DNA of 18,720 nucleotides from Thermoplasmata archaeon (GCA_021796175.1 JAJYOM010000014.1:1-18720), one strand, 5' to 3'. Positions 1-8,624 are shown, numbered from the stretch's first letter. Notes: generated by a model from the sequence alone, not told the origin. Program-made: numbers and translations.

Positions 1-441
1 TACGTGATAAGCGCGGGGGCATCGCTGGTTATGCTTATGTCGGGTAAAAAGGCAAAGGAAACAGGCCTGGACCCTGTCGCGAAGATAACAAGCATGGGCT
101 GGGCAGGTGTTGATCCGAGTGTCATGGGAAAGGGTCCGGTTCCTGCAACCAGGAAAGCGCTCAGCCGTGTCGGATTGCGCCCTGAAGACATTGACCTCTG
201 GGAGATCAACGAAGCCTTTTCGGTTGTTGCTCTCTATGCCATGAAGGAGATGGGAATAGCAAGGGAGAAGGTCAACATACATGGAGGCAGCATTGCAATT
301 GGCCATCCGCTGGGTGCAAGCGGTGCAAGACTCACAGGGACACTGGCAAGGGAGCTGAAGGAGAAGGGCAAACAAAGGGGGATTGCAACGCTCTGTGTGG
401 GCGGTGGGCAGGGTTTCTCACTGCTGCTTGAGAGGGTGTGA
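1..441 (+). CDS. Thiolase (acetyl-CoA acetyltransferase family), C-terminal part
   Basis: This is the C-terminal end of a thiolase, which cleaves 3-ketoacyl-CoA with CoA (beta-oxidation) or condenses acetyl-CoA units in reverse. The reading frame is open at base 1, so the gene begins outside the window. Visible family motifs are NEAF near residue 68, GHPLGASGAR near residue 101 (with the catalytic histidine) and CVGGGQG near residue 132 (with the catalytic cysteine). The first residues read YVISAGAS where thiolases normally have an Asn/Thr-Asp-Gly-Ala motif. The missing Asp lies in the first 17 bases, which also match another place in the window, so the very start may not be genuine. The stop codon overlaps the alternative GTG start of the next gene, so the two are probably one transcript. 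Degradative and biosynthetic thiolases cannot be told apart from this fragment. Confidence 0.93.
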   Translation, partial: YVISAGASLVMLMSGKKAKETGLDPVAKITSMGWAGVDPSVMGKGPVPATRKALSRVGLRPEDIDLWEINEAFSVVALYAMKEMGIAREKVNIHGGSIAIGHPLGASGARLTGTLARELKEKGKQRGIATLCVGGGQGFSLLLERV

Positions 442-443
442 AT

Positions 444-1574
444 ATGGATTTTGATTTGCCCGATGATGTCCGCGCCATGAAAAAGAAAGCGAGGGAGTTT
501 GCAGTCAGGGAATTCACTCCTGAGATCGCAGCGAAATTTGACGAGGAGGAGAACTATCCCGATGACATCAGGCGGAAGGCATTCAGCGAGGGTTACATCG
601 ACATGAGCAACCCATGGGGCATGCTTGTGGCAATGGAGGAGTTCTGCAGGGTTGACGCAGGACTCGGGCTTTCCGCCATTGTTCCCGCTTTCGGCAGCGA
701 AGTCGTGATGCTGTTCGGGAGTGAAGAGCAGAAAAAGAATTATCTTGAGCCGGTGATGCGCGGCGAGAAAATCAGCGGTTTCGCAATAACAGATTCGGGT
801 GCCGGTAGCGACGTGGCAGGCATAAGTGCCACCCTCCAGAAGGTCGACGGCGGAGACTATCTGCTCAACGGCCAGAAGACATTCATCACGAACGGTGCGA
901 TTGCGGACCATTTCTACCTGCTGGCCCGTTCCTCTCCTGCAATGCCTGACAAGAGGCACAGGGGCCTCACAATGGTTGTGGTGGAGTCACGTATGGAGGG
1001 GTTCCGCGCAACCCAGCTGAAGGGGAAACTTGGCATGAGGGCGACCAATACTGCAGAACTCACATTCAACAACGTTCGCATACCGGCCGCAAACGTGATA
1101 GGCGAAGAGGGCAGGGCGTTCTACTACGTCATGACATTTTTCAATATATCCAGAATTTACGTTGCAGCCCAGGCGCTGGGTATAGCACAGGGTGCGCTCG
1201 ACAGGTTGAAGAGCTACATTGCATCGCTCAAGGCGTCCGGCAGGCCTATTGCGTCACTTGAAAGCACACAGTTCCTTGTTGCGGAAGTGGCCAGCAGGGT
1301 CGAGGCAGCCAGGCTTTTGACTTACAGGGCAGCATCATACCTGTTCAAGTTCAACCCGGATCCGGTTGCAACAAGCATAGCGAAATACTATGCGGCGGAA
1401 ACTGCAACCTATGCAGTCACACGTGTGCTTGAATTCATGGGTGCCGATGGCATAACAACGGATCTGGAGAGGGCATACAGGGATGCAAAAATCATGGAGA
1501 TATGGGAAGGAACGAGCGAGGTGGAGAAGCTTATCATAGCCAGGATGATTGACCAGAGGGAGGATGCGAGATGA
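444..1574 (+). CDS. Acyl-CoA dehydrogenase, catalytic-type subunit
   Basis: FAD-dependent acyl-CoA dehydrogenase of about 376 residues, the usual length, catalysing the first oxidation of an acyl-CoA to the trans-2-enoyl-CoA. Seen in the protein: the FAD/substrate loop FAITDSGAGSDVAG near residues 114-127, GQKTFITNG shortly after, and the C-terminal IWEGTSEVEKL, whose Glu matches the catalytic base of medium- and short-chain enzymes (the YEGTSE motif). ATG at 444 is preferred because GAGAGGG at 430-436 sits at ribosome-binding distance. A GTG at 438 overlapping the thiolase stop is the alternative. The 3' end overlaps the next gene by four bases (ATGA), implying translational coupling. Substrate chain length cannot be read from the sequence. 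Electrons would normally pass to an electron-transfer flavoprotein, which is not encoded here. Confidence 0.95.
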   Translation: MDFDLPDDVRAMKKKAREFAVREFTPEIAAKFDEEENYPDDIRRKAFSEGYIDMSNPWGMLVAMEEFCRVDAGLGLSAIVPAFGSEVVMLFGSEEQKKNYLEPVMRGEKISGFAITDSGAGSDVAGISATLQKVDGGDYLLNGQKTFITNGAIADHFYLLARSSPAMPDKRHRGLTMVVVESRMEGFRATQLKGKLGMRATNTAELTFNNVRIPAANVIGEEGRAFYYVMTFFNISRIYVAAQALGIAQGALDRLKSYIASLKASGRPIASLESTQFLVAEVASRVEAARLLTYRAASYLFKFNPDPVATSIAKYYAAETATYAVTRVLEFMGADGITTDLERAYRDAKIMEIWEGTSEVEKLIIARMIDQREDAR

Positions 1575-2653
1575 ACCTGAGCGAGGAAAACAGGCTCATA
1601 CTGAGCATGGCCCGGGAATTTGCAGAGAAATATGTAGAGCCGGCAGCCGTGGAAATTGAGAAGAGTGGAATACCCGGTGAACTGCTGGACAGAATGTCTG
1701 AGATGGGATATCTGTCCGCAGCATTGCCCGAAGAGCTTGGTGGAGCCGGGGTGGAAAAATCGTCATATCTGCTGATCCTTGAAACAATCGCGAAACACTC
1801 CCCGTCGCTCTCATTCTACACATATCTTCAGAATTCACTCGTTCTCGGTGCACTTTCGTTGCATCATGTCACAGATGCAGCTGGCGCAGCCATAAAGTCA
1901 ATTGCGTCCGGAAGGAAGAGCGGCACAGTGATACTTGACAGTGTGCTGTCGGCCAGGGGGGCCAGTTCGCTTGAACTGCTCGAGGAGGGGAGTGTGGCAG
2001 GCAGTGCGGAATATGTGCTGAACCCCGGAGCTGATTATGTGGTGGCGGCAGCGGATACGAAGGATGGCAGTGCACTCTGCCTGCTCGATGGCGGTGCCTG
2101 GCCAAGCGTGCATGGACACAGCCTCGGTTTCCGCGGAATAGGCTTCGGCAGCCTGGTTATCGGGTCTGCCCGGGCAAACACACATGTCATCGCCTCCACC
2201 GGCGGCAGACAGTCGGTCGAGTCTGCCCTGAGCCGGGGAAACTGTGCTGCGGCGGCCATAGCACTCGGCATGGCGGAGAGCACGATTGAAAGGGCAGTCG
2301 ATTACGCGAAAGGACGCAAGACATTCGGCTCCAGGCTGGTGGAATACACGCCGCTGGCACATTCGCTCTCATCTGTCATGGCGGAGATTGAAATCTGCAG
2401 GGAGTACGTTTACGGGAAGGCGGCGGAGGGGGAGAAGGAAGGACTGGTCGCCAAGCTCCACGCCACGCAACTTGCGGTCAGTGCATCGAAACTGTCCATG
2501 CAGGTGCACGGTGGCAACGGCTACTTCGAGGAATACCGGATTGAGAAGTTCTACAGGGATGCGATGGCCCTGAATGCCTTCAGCGGGAACAGGAATGCCG
2601 ACAGGGAAAGGCTGGCGCGCATGCTGCTTGGCGATGGAAGCGCGTCGATCTGA
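1571..2653 (+). CDS. Acyl-CoA dehydrogenase-like subunit lacking the catalytic Glu
   Basis: A second acyl-CoA dehydrogenase homologue of 360 residues, starting at an ATGA overlap with the preceding gene. A strong ribosome-binding site (GGGAGGAT, about 1558-1565) precedes the ATG. The fold is recognisable: N-terminal helices with ALPEELGG, the GRKTFGSRL segment near 256, and QVHGGNGYFEEYRIEKFYRD near 316-335. Where the family carries IYEGTSE the sequence reads ALNAFSGNRNAD, so the usual catalytic Glu is absent. At the alternative isovaleryl-CoA-dehydrogenase Glu position a Ser aligns (ALSRG). The central flavin loop is also poorly conserved. The likely role is the non-catalytic partner in a hetero-oligomer with the upstream subunit, as known for paired mycobacterial FadE proteins. 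That is inference; it could also have another substrate or be catalytically dead. Confidence 0.9.
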   Translation: MNLSEENRLILSMAREFAEKYVEPAAVEIEKSGIPGELLDRMSEMGYLSAALPEELGGAGVEKSSYLLILETIAKHSPSLSFYTYLQNSLVLGALSLHHVTDAAGAAIKSIASGRKSGTVILDSVLSARGASSLELLEEGSVAGSAEYVLNPGADYVVAAADTKDGSALCLLDGGAWPSVHGHSLGFRGIGFGSLVIGSARANTHVIASTGGRQSVESALSRGNCAAAAIALGMAESTIERAVDYAKGRKTFGSRLVEYTPLAHSLSSVMAEIEICREYVYGKAAEGEKEGLVAKLHATQLAVSASKLSMQVHGGNGYFEEYRIEKFYRDAMALNAFSGNRNADRERLARMLLGDGSASI

Positions 2654-2657
2654 GAAA

Positions 2658-4313
2658 TCAGGCTTTACCCCCGGTCTCTGGCCGAAGCAGTTTCCTCAAT
2701 TCCTTCTTGTCCGACTTCCCGGTACTTGTCTTCGGTATGCTGTCGACAAATTCGAAGCCGTCGGGTATCCACCACTGAAGAATCCTGCCTGTCTCCACGT
2801 ACTTCCTCAGGTGCGCCCTTATTTCCGCCTCGGTCACTTCGCCCGACTTTGTGACAATGGCAAACGGCCTCTCACCCCACTTCTCATCCGCCATGCCGAT
2901 GACAGCGACCTCTCCCACGCCCCTGCATTCGCTTATCGCACTTTCCAGAAGAAGACTGGGTATGAACTCGCCGCCGGACTTGACAGCATCCTTTTCCCTG
3001 TCGACTATCTGCACATAGCCGTATTCGTCCATGACAGCTATGTCGCCTGTGTGCAGCCACCCGTCCTTCCAGAGCTCGTCTGTCCGCTCAGGATCCTTGT
3101 AGTAGCCGCTCGTGCACCATGGCGAACGGACAACAACTTCACCCGCGGTCTTGCCGTCCGCAGGCACATCCCTGAATGAAGAATCAACTATCCTGAGATT
3201 GACGAACGGGAAAGGTATGCCTGCCTTCAGCAGGAATTCGCTCTTCTTCTCATCGGGCAGATCCCGAACCTTGCTGCCGTAGACTGAAATCGTGAGCGCG
3301 GGGCAAGTCTCGGAAAGGCCATAAGCACCCAGAACCAGCATACCTGCAGCCCTTGCCTTTGCCGCTAGGCCCGCAGGAAGCGCGGATCCGCCTATCAGCG
3401 ACTTCAATCCCTTTAGTGCCGGCATATGTTCCCTGAGATTGGGTGCTGTAAGAAGAAGGTAAAGGATGGACGGCACCGAGGCCGTGAATGTGACCTTCTC
3501 CCTTTCTATCTTCTCCAGCAGGGATGGAAAATCATATCTTCCCGGCAGGACGTATTTCATCCCGCCCATCAGGGAGCTGTATGGCAGTCCCCATGAATGT
3601 ACATGAAACATCGGCACGAGCGGCATTATGACATCCCTGTCGGTGTTGGACAGCGGTGCCATTGATGCCGCAATAGTAAGCGACATTGCCTGCAGGACAA
3701 TCTGCTTGTGTGTGAAAGACACGCCCTTGGGCATGCCTGTGGTGCCCGACGTGTAAAAAACGGTGGCCATCCTGTCCTCGCTCACATCCGGCAGATCGTT
3801 GATCTCGGAGTCAAGGAGTTCCCTGAAATCGTAGAACGGCTTTAGTGATGTGTGTATCTCCTTCCCGGAATCGCTGCAGATTATCCAACCCTTCACGAAA
3901 TCGAACATCTCAGCATACTTTTCCAGCATCGGCAAAAATTCGTCCCGGACGACAACATATCTGTCCTCCGCGTGCGCCATCGTGTAGTAGATTACCTCTG
4001 GCGGGTATCTTATGTTGACGGTATGCAGAACGGCGCCAATCATCGGAACAGCATAATATGCTTCCATGTACCTCATGCTGTCCCAGTCGAGCACTGCGAC
4101 TATATCCCCCTCCCTTACACCGACCTTGTTGAGCAGTCCGGAGGCAATACGCCTCACCCTTTTGCTGAACTCGCTGTAAGTGTACCTTTCATTTCCATAG
4201 ACAATTTCCCGACCAGGATATCTTGATGCAGCGTCGATAAGCAGATTTCCAATCGTCAGATGCAGTCCCCTTTCCTTATCCAATGAAACACCACTTCGCC
4301 GGATGCGTTGCAT
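2658..4313 (-). CDS. Acyl-CoA synthetase / AMP-dependent fatty acid-CoA ligase
   Basis: Adenylate-forming ligase that activates a carboxylic acid, probably a medium- or long-chain fatty acid, with ATP and CoA to acyl-CoA plus AMP and pyrophosphate. About 551 residues from the chosen start. Seen: the P-loop-like YTSGTTGMPKG near residues 187-197, GAYGLSETCP, the GWLHTGD motif, the hinge region IVDREKDAVKSGGEFI, and the C-terminal PKTSTGKSDKKEL with the catalytic lysine. The frame stays open upstream to a TTG at 4361, but a TATA box at 4353-4358 lies inside that extension. The ATG at 4313, about 17 bases after the predicted transcription start, is therefore better. The gene converges on the acyl-CoA dehydrogenases with four bases between stops and would feed the same pathway. 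The exact substrate is unknown. Confidence 0.94.
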   Translation of the reverse strand: MQRIRRSGVSLDKERGLHLTIGNLLIDAASRYPGREIVYGNERYTYSEFSKRVRRIASGLLNKVGVREGDIVAVLDWDSMRYMEAYYAVPMIGAVLHTVNIRYPPEVIYYTMAHAEDRYVVVRDEFLPMLEKYAEMFDFVKGWIICSDSGKEIHTSLKPFYDFRELLDSEINDLPDVSEDRMATVFYTSGTTGMPKGVSFTHKQIVLQAMSLTIAASMAPLSNTDRDVIMPLVPMFHVHSWGLPYSSLMGGMKYVLPGRYDFPSLLEKIEREKVTFTASVPSILYLLLTAPNLREHMPALKGLKSLIGGSALPAGLAAKARAAGMLVLGAYGLSETCPALTISVYGSKVRDLPDEKKSEFLLKAGIPFPFVNLRIVDSSFRDVPADGKTAGEVVVRSPWCTSGYYKDPERTDELWKDGWLHTGDIAVMDEYGYVQIVDREKDAVKSGGEFIPSLLLESAISECRGVGEVAVIGMADEKWGERPFAIVTKSGEVTEAEIRAHLRKYVETGRILQWWIPDGFEFVDSIPKTSTGKSDKKELRKLLRPETGGKA

Positions 4314-4352
4314 AATAGATATTGATTTCCCAGCTGATTTCCACCGCGTGCG

Positions 4353-4358
4353 ATAAAA
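4353..4358 (-). promoter_or_regulatory. TATA box for the acyl-CoA synthetase
   Basis: On the minus strand the sequence reads TGTTTTATCG. A start site about 26 bases downstream (near 4330) would leave a leader of about 17 bases before ATG 4313. It lies inside the longest possible reading frame, which argues against the upstream TTG start. Confidence 0.5.
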
Positions 4359-4411
4359 CAACGATCGTCATGACATACTGCGGATGCCCGCGCTTATCAC
4401 GTAATGCCACA

Positions 4412-4448
4412 TAACAGATTTCCACCTCAAATGAGCTGGAACCTGTTA
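4412..4448. promoter_or_regulatory. Inverted repeat between divergent promoters
   Basis: TAACAGATTTCCA (4412-4424) and TGGAACCTGTTA (4437-4448) form an imperfect inverted repeat with a 12-base spacer. It lies about 20 bases upstream of the acylase TATA box and on the far side of the ligase promoter. The position suits a regulator-binding site acting on one or both promoters. No regulator is identified. Confidence 0.35.
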
Positions 4449-4467
4449 CTCTGTCAAAGCTGGCGTC

Positions 4468-4475
4468 TATAAATA
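4468..4475 (+). promoter_or_regulatory. TATA box for the penicillin-acylase-type gene (leaderless)
   Basis: TATAAATA is a near-ideal archaeal TATA box. Counting about 26 bases from its centre puts the transcription start on the ATG at 4497, so the mRNA is predicted to be leaderless. No ribosome-binding site precedes the ATG, in agreement. Confidence 0.7.
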
Positions 4476-4496
4476 AGCAGGTTGTGATCCCATATT

Positions 4497-6989
4497 ATGA
4501 GGGTCACACGGTTTGCCCCCTTTTTTTCGGTGGTGATTGTAGTGCTGATTCTTGTTGTGAGCTATGCTACACCGCTTGGTGCGATTCTCAACCCGGAAAG
4601 CGGAGTCTGGCAGAACGCAGCCAACCTGAAATTTTCAAATGCGACATTCAGTCTGCCGGGACTCAAACAGAATGTAACGGTAATACAGGACACGGAGGGC
4701 GTTTACCACATTTATGCGTCCAACAACCACGATCTTTTCTACTCACTCGGATTTGTTCAGGCCAGGAACAGACTTTGGCAGATGGACATATTCAGGCGCG
4801 CCGCAATCGGACAGCTTGCACCTGTCCTTGGTGCAGGCTACCGGACTTATGACAGCTTCCAGCTCAACCTTGGTCTGTACATTTCAGCACAGAAAGACTG
4901 GAACCAGATTCAGGCAAATGCCGCCACAAACTCGACTGACGAGCTGTCGGTGCTTGCCGTCGAAGCATACTCCGCCGGTGTGAATGCATACATCAACTAC
5001 TCCAGTTCGCACAATGACCTCCCATTCATGTTCAAGCTGCTGGGCTACAGTCCCTCCCCCTGGACTCCGGTGGACAGTTACGCAGTCCAGGAATACATGA
5101 TACAGAACCTCGAATACGGATCTGATGCGCTGCTCTACACACTCCTGCAATACAAGATGGGCAATGCGACCACTGCATCGATACCCGATTTCTCCCCAAT
5201 ACCGCAGGTTTACTATGCGGGCTTCAATGGTGTGCCGAACCCCTCTGTAGTTGCAGAAATGAACAATGACTGGGGCATAAATGCAACCACTGCTTCTATG
5301 ACATATTCATTATGGAAGAAATTCCAGGGATTCGACATACCGCACGTATTTCCGCCCAACCCGTCCGACCACAGCAATGAGTGGGTCGTCGCAGGCAACA
5401 GGACGTCCACCGGCAGTCCCATACTTGTTGGTGGACCGGTTCTCGCATTCACCCTCCCGCCCATCTGGTTTCAGGTCCAGCTGGTCGATCCGCAGTATGA
5501 CGTTTACGGCGTTGTGCTTCCAGGCGCGCCGGTTGTCGTCATAGGACACAATCAGCAGATTGCATGGACGCTGACAGACGTTCAGGCAATCAGCTGGGGA
5601 ACTTACTTCTTTGAGCAGCAGGTCAATGCGACGTCATATCTCTCTAACGGCACATGGGACACACTGAACACCTACAAAATCTTCGGCCAGAAATTCGAAT
5701 GGACTAATCTTGGTCCTGTGATGGAGGAGCAGAACGGCCTGGCAATAGTCATGGACTGGATGGGAAACCGCTTCACCAATGACCTCGGCTCCCTTCTGCT
5801 CATTATGAGTTCAACAGACTGGTCACAGTTCAGCAGCGCACTCACCTTCTGGAACGCACCATACCAGAATTTCGCATTCGCCTCATCATCCATGATAGCT
5901 GACATATCGCCAGGCTACTACCCGGTATTCGCCAGGACAGGAGGCGTGCCCTTCAACCCCGGCTCACTGATGCCGGGGGACGGCGAGCAGTACATTTCCG
6001 GCAGCATACCGTTTTCCCTCATACCGCAGGCCGTCAGCCCGACATCCGGGTTTATTGTCAGTTCCAACCAGCGGTCAGTGGGACCTGCCTACCCGTACTG
6101 GTTCGGCAACACAATGAGCTTCGCAGTGGGGAGCCGGGCGGAAACTGTCTACAGCTACCTTGCCGCGCATACCGACGTAAGTGTGCAGCAGTTTGAACAG
6201 CTCCAGCAGCACAACTACACGGACCACGGTGCGGTCATGAGCGTACCCGGCATCGTTTCTCTGCTTTCGAATTCGACAAACGGCACTGTACAGAAGGCAA
6301 TAGGAATGCTGAGAGACTGGAACTTCCAGATGTCAGCGAACTCGGTGGCTGCCTCTGTCTGGTGGTTCTTCTACATGTCCTTTTTCAACAACACTGTTGG
6401 GCCGGTAATGGAGAAGTACGGCGTATATCAGTCGTACAGCGATATCAGGTTCTCCGGAATGGGAGGCAGCTACTCCGGTACAATTGGGCTGGCTTCTCTT
6501 GATGAGGATGTGCTTGCAACACTGGCCTACAATTACACTGGCCTGATTACGCATTCAAAGCTCTGGACGGTGGCATACGACTCCATGCTGGGCGCAATGT
6601 CAACCCTGCAGAAGTCCGGAAGCAATCTCAGCTGGGGGCATTTCTACGGCTTCTACTTCCCGAGCCTCACGGGAGTCGGTGCTGTTAGCGTCGGTCCGCT
6701 TAATTCAGGTGGAGATTACATGACGCTGAATGATGCTTCAGGCTTCCTGCCTTCGAATCCGGCCACCGGCGGACAGAGTTTCACATACGTGGCCAACCTG
6801 ACCAACCTGTCCGACTCTTACGGAGTCTATCCCGGCGGACAGAGTGAGAATCCGGCAAGCGGCCAGTACAGCAACTACGTCTTTGTCTGGATAAAGGGCG
6901 ATTACCTGCCGTTGCTCTACTTCCCTACCGCCCGGTCAGTACCGCACAACATGATAATGCAGAAATGGACACTGAGGCCGGGTGGCTGA
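4497..6989 (+). CDS. Penicillin acylase family protein (Ntn hydrolase), membrane-anchored or secreted
   Basis: An 830-residue penicillin-amidase-family hydrolase. These enzymes cleave amide bonds in compounds such as penicillins, acyl-homoserine lactones or cyclic lipopeptides, after self-processing into alpha and beta chains. Residues about 8-30 are a hydrophobic segment, so the protein should be exported and either cleaved or left anchored outside. The predicted nucleophile is Ser293 in HSNEWVVAGNRT, matching the beta-chain start (usual form SNxW). Asn524 in VSSNQR fits the oxyanion-hole Asn, about 230 residues into the beta chain as in characterised enzymes. VYHIYASNNHDLFYSLGFVQAR near residues 69-90 is the typical alpha-chain start, which continues RLWQMD. 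The residue before the serine is His rather than the more common Gly. Many NxT/S sequons suit an extracellular archaeal protein. The natural substrate is unknown. A small membrane protein follows two bases after the stop. Confidence 0.92.
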   Translation: MRVTRFAPFFSVVIVVLILVVSYATPLGAILNPESGVWQNAANLKFSNATFSLPGLKQNVTVIQDTEGVYHIYASNNHDLFYSLGFVQARNRLWQMDIFRRAAIGQLAPVLGAGYRTYDSFQLNLGLYISAQKDWNQIQANAATNSTDELSVLAVEAYSAGVNAYINYSSSHNDLPFMFKLLGYSPSPWTPVDSYAVQEYMIQNLEYGSDALLYTLLQYKMGNATTASIPDFSPIPQVYYAGFNGVPNPSVVAEMNNDWGINATTASMTYSLWKKFQGFDIPHVFPPNPSDHSNEWVVAGNRTSTGSPILVGGPVLAFTLPPIWFQVQLVDPQYDVYGVVLPGAPVVVIGHNQQIAWTLTDVQAISWGTYFFEQQVNATSYLSNGTWDTLNTYKIFGQKFEWTNLGPVMEEQNGLAIVMDWMGNRFTNDLGSLLLIMSSTDWSQFSSALTFWNAPYQNFAFASSSMIADISPGYYPVFARTGGVPFNPGSLMPGDGEQYISGSIPFSLIPQAVSPTSGFIVSSNQRSVGPAYPYWFGNTMSFAVGSRAETVYSYLAAHTDVSVQQFEQLQQHNYTDHGAVMSVPGIVSLLSNSTNGTVQKAIGMLRDWNFQMSANSVAASVWWFFYMSFFNNTVGPVMEKYGVYQSYSDIRFSGMGGSYSGTIGLASLDEDVLATLAYNYTGLITHSKLWTVAYDSMLGAMSTLQKSGSNLSWGHFYGFYFPSLTGVGAVSVGPLNSGGDYMTLNDASGFLPSNPATGGQSFTYVANLTNLSDSYGVYPGGQSENPASGQYSNYVFVWIKGDYLPLLYFPTARSVPHNMIMQKWTLRPGG

Positions 6990-6991
6990 TT

Positions 6992-7372
6992 ATGGACAGG
7001 ATGAGAGCATATTCGTTTCCGCTCTGCATCGTTTTGTCCGCGCTGCTGTCTTGGGCTGCGATTTACACAGGCTTGTGGCCGCTGGTTATAATTGCCGGCA
7101 TTGCGGCAGGCACTGTGACGGGAGTGAGATACATGCTTGCTTTCGCAGGCGGATTTGCAGGAGGCATCGTCAGTGCATTCATCTGGTTGACACCGCTGCT
7201 GACGCCGGGTGCCGCGAAGTATGTTGCAGATGTCGGCGCAATTGCATCCATCCCCGGGTCACTGCTCGTGTTTCTTTCCTTCATAATAACGGCGCTTTAC
7301 GCGGCATTCGGATGCGTTATTGGTTCCTGGGTCAGGCATTATGCAATACGAAACCGTCTCACCTCGGCTTGA
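6992..7372 (+). CDS. Small integral membrane protein, unknown function
   Basis: About 126 residues with four apparent hydrophobic helices (approximately residues 7-25, 28-45, 48-68 and 85-110) separated by short loops and ending in a basic tail (RHYAIRNRL). I do not recognise a family. The start ATG at 6992 is two bases after the stop of the acylase gene. An in-frame ATG at 6965 would overlap that gene by 25 bases, and a third lies at 7001. The spacing suggests one transcript with the acylase, and the product may help it at the membrane, but this is inference only. Its last 14 bases overlap the end of the convergent transporter gene. Confidence 0.7.
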   Translation: MDRMRAYSFPLCIVLSALLSWAAIYTGLWPLVIIAGIAAGTVTGVRYMLAFAGGFAGGIVSAFIWLTPLLTPGAAKYVADVGAIASIPGSLLVFLSFIITALYAAFGCVIGSWVRHYAIRNRLTSA

Positions 7373-8624
7373 CAGTCGAACCGGACGGCAAACCAGGATA
7401 CTTGGTCCTGAACAGTATGCTGTAAAGAGAGAAATGCGCCCTCTCTCTACGCTGCGGTTCTTCGAGGTGCAGGAAAAGGAAAGAGGAACCGAAGCGTCCC
7501 GCAACTACTGCGGCGTATGCAATCATCAGTGCAGTTTTAAGATGGAACAGGTCAAGAAGGAATTCGAGCAAATAACCTCCGGAGAGCGCACCGAGGAAGT
7601 ACGCTATGCCGTTGAAACCGTTAATGATAGAGATGTATTGAGCCCTGTTGTCCACCGGCACAATGTCCATCAGATAGGAATTCATTACTACGCTCTGTAT
7701 GGCGCCCACAAGTCCGCTGTATACCTCCAGTACAATGAAAAGACCGACTGTGTTGAACAGAGCGTACATTGCGGGTATCGCGGTGAGCATTATCCTGTTG
7801 TAGAAAATGAGAGGTGACCTGTCCACCCTGTCAACAATCCTTCCGAATGCAAACTGGCCCGTTATTGTCGCAATAAGCGTCACAACCGTAAGTAGAGCCA
7901 CGGTCGATAAGTCGAAGTGCAGGATTGATACAATGGTTATCGGGAAAAGCGGCCATGCCATGGACCAGAAATACCCCTGGATATTCATCGCCACAAAATA
8001 CTTGTAGAATATCGGGCGCCGCTTTGCATCAGAAAAAGTCTTGCGCAGGCTCGTTGTGAGTTTCGTCTTGTGCTCCTTCTCAACCAATCTCGTAACGATC
8101 AGTGTGCTGACCACGTACGATGCAGCCGCCGCAAAGAACGGTATCTCCAGTTCCGCCCTGTTGCTTCCATGGAGCAGGAATATCATAGCGCCGACGGACA
8201 CGAGCGTGCCCACGGAGCCCACGTTGTTCACTGCTGCCAGGAAGTGACCTCTGGTGCTCGAATCTGTCACATCCGCTATGAGGGAGAACCAGTTCACCGT
8301 GATCATCGCGCCCACGAGCGATATCAGTGCGTAGACAATTATCAGCTCCACCGGAGTATCGATTATGGCCATTGAAAACCAGAGGACTGCAAGAACTGCG
8401 CTTGCAGCAAGGATGAACGGCACCCGTTTTCCCACACTGTCGCTCAGTCTTCCCCACAGGAGCTGGCCGGCATTGGCAAGGGAGTTGGCTGTTGACTGCA
8501 GCCAGCCCATTTCAGCAGCAGTCGCTCCCAGTATCACGCCGTACACACCGACAAATGTGGAGGCGGCCGTGACGCCCACTGAAATAATGAGGGACCTCAG
8601 TGCGATGATGGTGCCGTTGCGCAT
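7359..8624 (-). CDS. Major facilitator superfamily transporter
   Basis: A 421-residue protein with about twelve hydrophobic segments, the standard length and layout of a major facilitator. The loop between helices 2 and 3 carries GRLSDSVGKR (residues 58-67), the family's motif A. A related GRIVDRVDRSP occurs in the second half (loop 8-9), as expected from the internal duplication. The substrate cannot be predicted; drug export or small-metabolite transport are both possible. ATG 8624 is preceded by GGAAGGG at ribosome-binding distance and by a TATA-like CTTATAC about 45 bases upstream. The 3' end overlaps the convergent small membrane protein gene by 14 bases. Confidence 0.92.
   Translation of the reverse strand: MRNGTIIALRSLIISVGVTAASTFVGVYGVILGATAAEMGWLQSTANSLANAGQLLWGRLSDSVGKRVPFILAASAVLAVLWFSMAIIDTPVELIIVYALISLVGAMITVNWFSLIADVTDSSTRGHFLAAVNNVGSVGTLVSVGAMIFLLHGSNRAELEIPFFAAAASYVVSTLIVTRLVEKEHKTKLTTSLRKTFSDAKRRPIFYKYFVAMNIQGYFWSMAWPLFPITIVSILHFDLSTVALLTVVTLIATITGQFAFGRIVDRVDRSPLIFYNRIMLTAIPAMYALFNTVGLFIVLEVYSGLVGAIQSVVMNSYLMDIVPVDNRAQYISIINGFNGIAYFLGALSGGYLLEFLLDLFHLKTALMIAYAAVVAGRFGSSFLFLHLEEPQRRERAHFSLYSILFRTKYPGLPSGSTVKPR

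Noticed and set aside
234..959. Long minus-strand open frame (241 codons)
   Set aside because: It lies antisense to the thiolase tail and the first acyl-CoA dehydrogenase, both with clear family motifs; the translation is Cys/His/Pro-rich with no recognisable domain.
2574..3179. Plus-strand frame of 201 codons spanning the end of the second dehydrogenase and the ligase
   Set aside because: It is in the wrong frame for one gene and antisense to the other; no protein family is recognisable.
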